A stretch of DNA of 64,000 bases from an uncultured Acetatifactor sp. GTDB taxonomy: Bacteria > Bacillota > Clostridia > Lachnospirales > Lachnospiraceae. The stretch covers positions 1 to 64,000 of the forward strand of contig CAJUGL010000007.1 of assembly GCA_910586515.1 (NCBI GenBank), written 5' to 3'. The position numbers were made by a program, and so were the translations under genes. The notes beneath the pieces are model-generated. The model saw only the letters and a program-made list of their open reading frames with translations, made no database searches and was not told the origin of the DNA. This document shows, piece after piece, positions 62,934 through 64,000 of this stretch; positions within the stretch are counted from its first letter, which is position 1; each line of letters opens with the position of its first letter.

Positions 62934-62962
62934 TTGAGTTTTTCCTCCCGCCATGCTACAAT
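62934..62962 (+). promoter_or_regulatory. Promoter of the AAA-ATPase-like gene
   Basis: TTGAGT (62934-62939) and TACAAT (62957-62962), 17-bp spacer, 34 bp before the start codon. Confidence 0.6.
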
Positions 62963-62995
62963 AAAGCCATCACAGAGCAGAAAAGAGGTGACTGT

Positions 62996-64000
62996 ATGAA
63001 ACCGGTTATTTCAATCGGAACCCAGAGTTTTGAGGCGCTGCGGCAGAACCATTCTTTTTATGTAGACAAGACGCTGCTGATTCAGGAATGGTGGGAAAAC
63101 CAGGATGCAGTAACGCTGATAACGCGTCCCCGCCGTTTTGGGAAAACGCTGAATTTAAATACATTGGAATGCTTTTTTTCCAACCAGTATGCTGGACGGA
63201 ATGATCTGTTTGAAGGGCTTGCCATCTGGGAAGAGGAAAAATACCACAGCCTCCAGGGACGTTTTCCTGTCATTTCCCTGAGTTTTTCCACGGTAAAGGG
63301 CAGAAACTTTAAAACAGCCCGCGACGGAATCATGCAGGTTATCGTAAATTTATATTCAAAATTTCATTTTCTTTTGGAGGGGAACTCTCTGAATCCCATG
63401 ATGAAGGATTTTTTCGGCTATGTCAGGGATGACATGTCCGATTCCGCAGCAGGCATGTCTCTCCACAGGCTGTCAGCCTGCCTGAACAGTTACTACGGAG
63501 AGCAGGTGATTATCCTGTTGGACGAGTACGATACCCCTTTGCAGGAGGCTTATGTAAACGGCTACTGGGAACAAATGGGCGAATTCATCCGTATTTTGTT
63601 CAATGCCACATTTAAGACGAATCCCTATATGAAACGGGCTTTTTTGACCGGCATCACCCGCGTCAGCAAAGAGTCGATTTTTTCTGACCTGAATAACCTG
63701 ACTGTGGTGACTACCACTTCGGAAAAATACCGGACCCGTTTCGGATTTACGGAAAAAGAGGTCTTTGATGCCCTGGATGCCCTGAACCTGTCAGCGGAAA
63801 AGGAACAGGTAAAAGCCTGGTATGACGGCTTTGTCTTCGGCAGCCAGAGAGATATCTATAATCCCTGGTCCATTACCGGTTTTCTGGAAGATAAAGTATA
63901 TAAACCCTACTGGGCAAACACCAGTTCCAACAATCTGGTCAGTGTTCTGATCCGGGAGGGACAGCCGGATATCAAAATTACCATGGAAGACTTACTGGAC
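62996..64000 (+). CDS. AAA-ATPase-like protein (PF09820 type), cut by right edge
   Basis: The first 335 residues of a protein of the AAA-ATPase_like family, usually about 520-580 residues with a C-terminal PD-(D/E)XK nuclease-like domain that lies beyond the window. It opens VISIGTQSFEALRQNHSFYVDKTLLIQEWW, with Walker A-like TRPRRFGKTLNLNTLECFF and Walker B VIILLDEYDTPLQEAY, then YMKRAFLTGITRVSKESIFSDLNNL and AWYDGFVFG. These genes are multi-copy in many gut anaerobes and may be mobile or defence-related; that role is unproven. AGAGG before the ATG at 62996 supports the start. Confidence 0.88.
   Translation, partial: MKPVISIGTQSFEALRQNHSFYVDKTLLIQEWWENQDAVTLITRPRRFGKTLNLNTLECFFSNQYAGRNDLFEGLAIWEEEKYHSLQGRFPVISLSFSTVKGRNFKTARDGIMQVIVNLYSKFHFLLEGNSLNPMMKDFFGYVRDDMSDSAAGMSLHRLSACLNSYYGEQVIILLDEYDTPLQEAYVNGYWEQMGEFIRILFNATFKTNPYMKRAFLTGITRVSKESIFSDLNNLTVVTTTSEKYRTRFGFTEKEVFDALDALNLSAEKEQVKAWYDGFVFGSQRDIYNPWSITGFLEDKVYKPYWANTSSNNLVSVLIREGQPDIKITMEDLLD

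Overview
The window looks like chromosome from an anaerobic Gram-positive Firmicute, most likely a Lachnospiraceae (Clostridium cluster XIVa) gut bacterium. The reasons are strong AGGAGG-type ribosome binding sites before almost every gene, TTGACA/TATAAT-type promoters with 17-18 bp spacers, a DUF6145-type gene beside birA, a SleB-type hydrolase with SH3 domains, NfeD/SPFH partners, and many glycoside hydrolases paired with LacI/AraC regulators. Genus cannot be fixed from the sequence. I saw no tRNA, rRNA, CRISPR array, IS element or phage gene.

Layout. 1-5.3 kb: a 5'-damaged PD-(D/E)XK (DUF1016) gene cut by the left edge, a WYL regulator, two GNAT acetyltransferases and an ABC-class ATPase. 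5.3-9.7 kb: a MarR-controlled heterodimeric ABC exporter. 9.7-13.6 kb: a sucrose-type unit (HAD phosphatase, amylosucrase, LacI regulator). 13.6-15.7 kb: an HPr-like protein without the catalytic histidine, and a tocopherol-cyclase-like protein, driven by back-to-back promoters. 15.7-20.8 kb: an AraC regulator divergent from two sugar-phosphate-isomerase-like and two Gfo/Idh/MocA genes. 20.8-28.9 kb: mostly housekeeping or single genes (DUF2971, aroA, a hemerythrin/CheX-like/REC fusion, lspA, carbamate kinase, acyl-CoA synthetase, truA). 29-44.5 kb: a maltodextrin/glycogen regulon (malEFG-like transporter, pullulanase, MalQ, debranching enzyme, HAD, GH38 alpha-mannosidase) with a divergent LacI regulator. 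44.6-52.3 kb: DUF6145, birA, argF, SPFH/NfeD, SleB and a HelD-like helicase. 52.3-61.3 kb: a hemicellulose-type set (GH31 alpha-xylosidase, permuted GH3, carboxylesterase) interspersed with decayed genes. 61.3-64 kb: a composite palindromic repeat, an XRE-TPR regulator and an AAA-ATPase-like gene cut by the right edge.

The sugar genes fit together. Dextrins enter through the MalEFG-like system, which has no ATPase gene here and so must borrow one. PulA, the debranching enzyme and MalQ then cut them, while GH31, GH3, the esterase and GH38 deal with plant or host glycans.

The least explained material is non-coding. A family of 32-34 bp palindromes overlaps the 3' ends of two genes and forms the end of a composite element of about 140 bp. 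A 17-bp palindrome shared by two divergent promoters drives helD on one side and an apparent non-coding transcript on the other. The HAD and HPr-like genes share a repeated leader. A long stem-loop lies between malE and malF.
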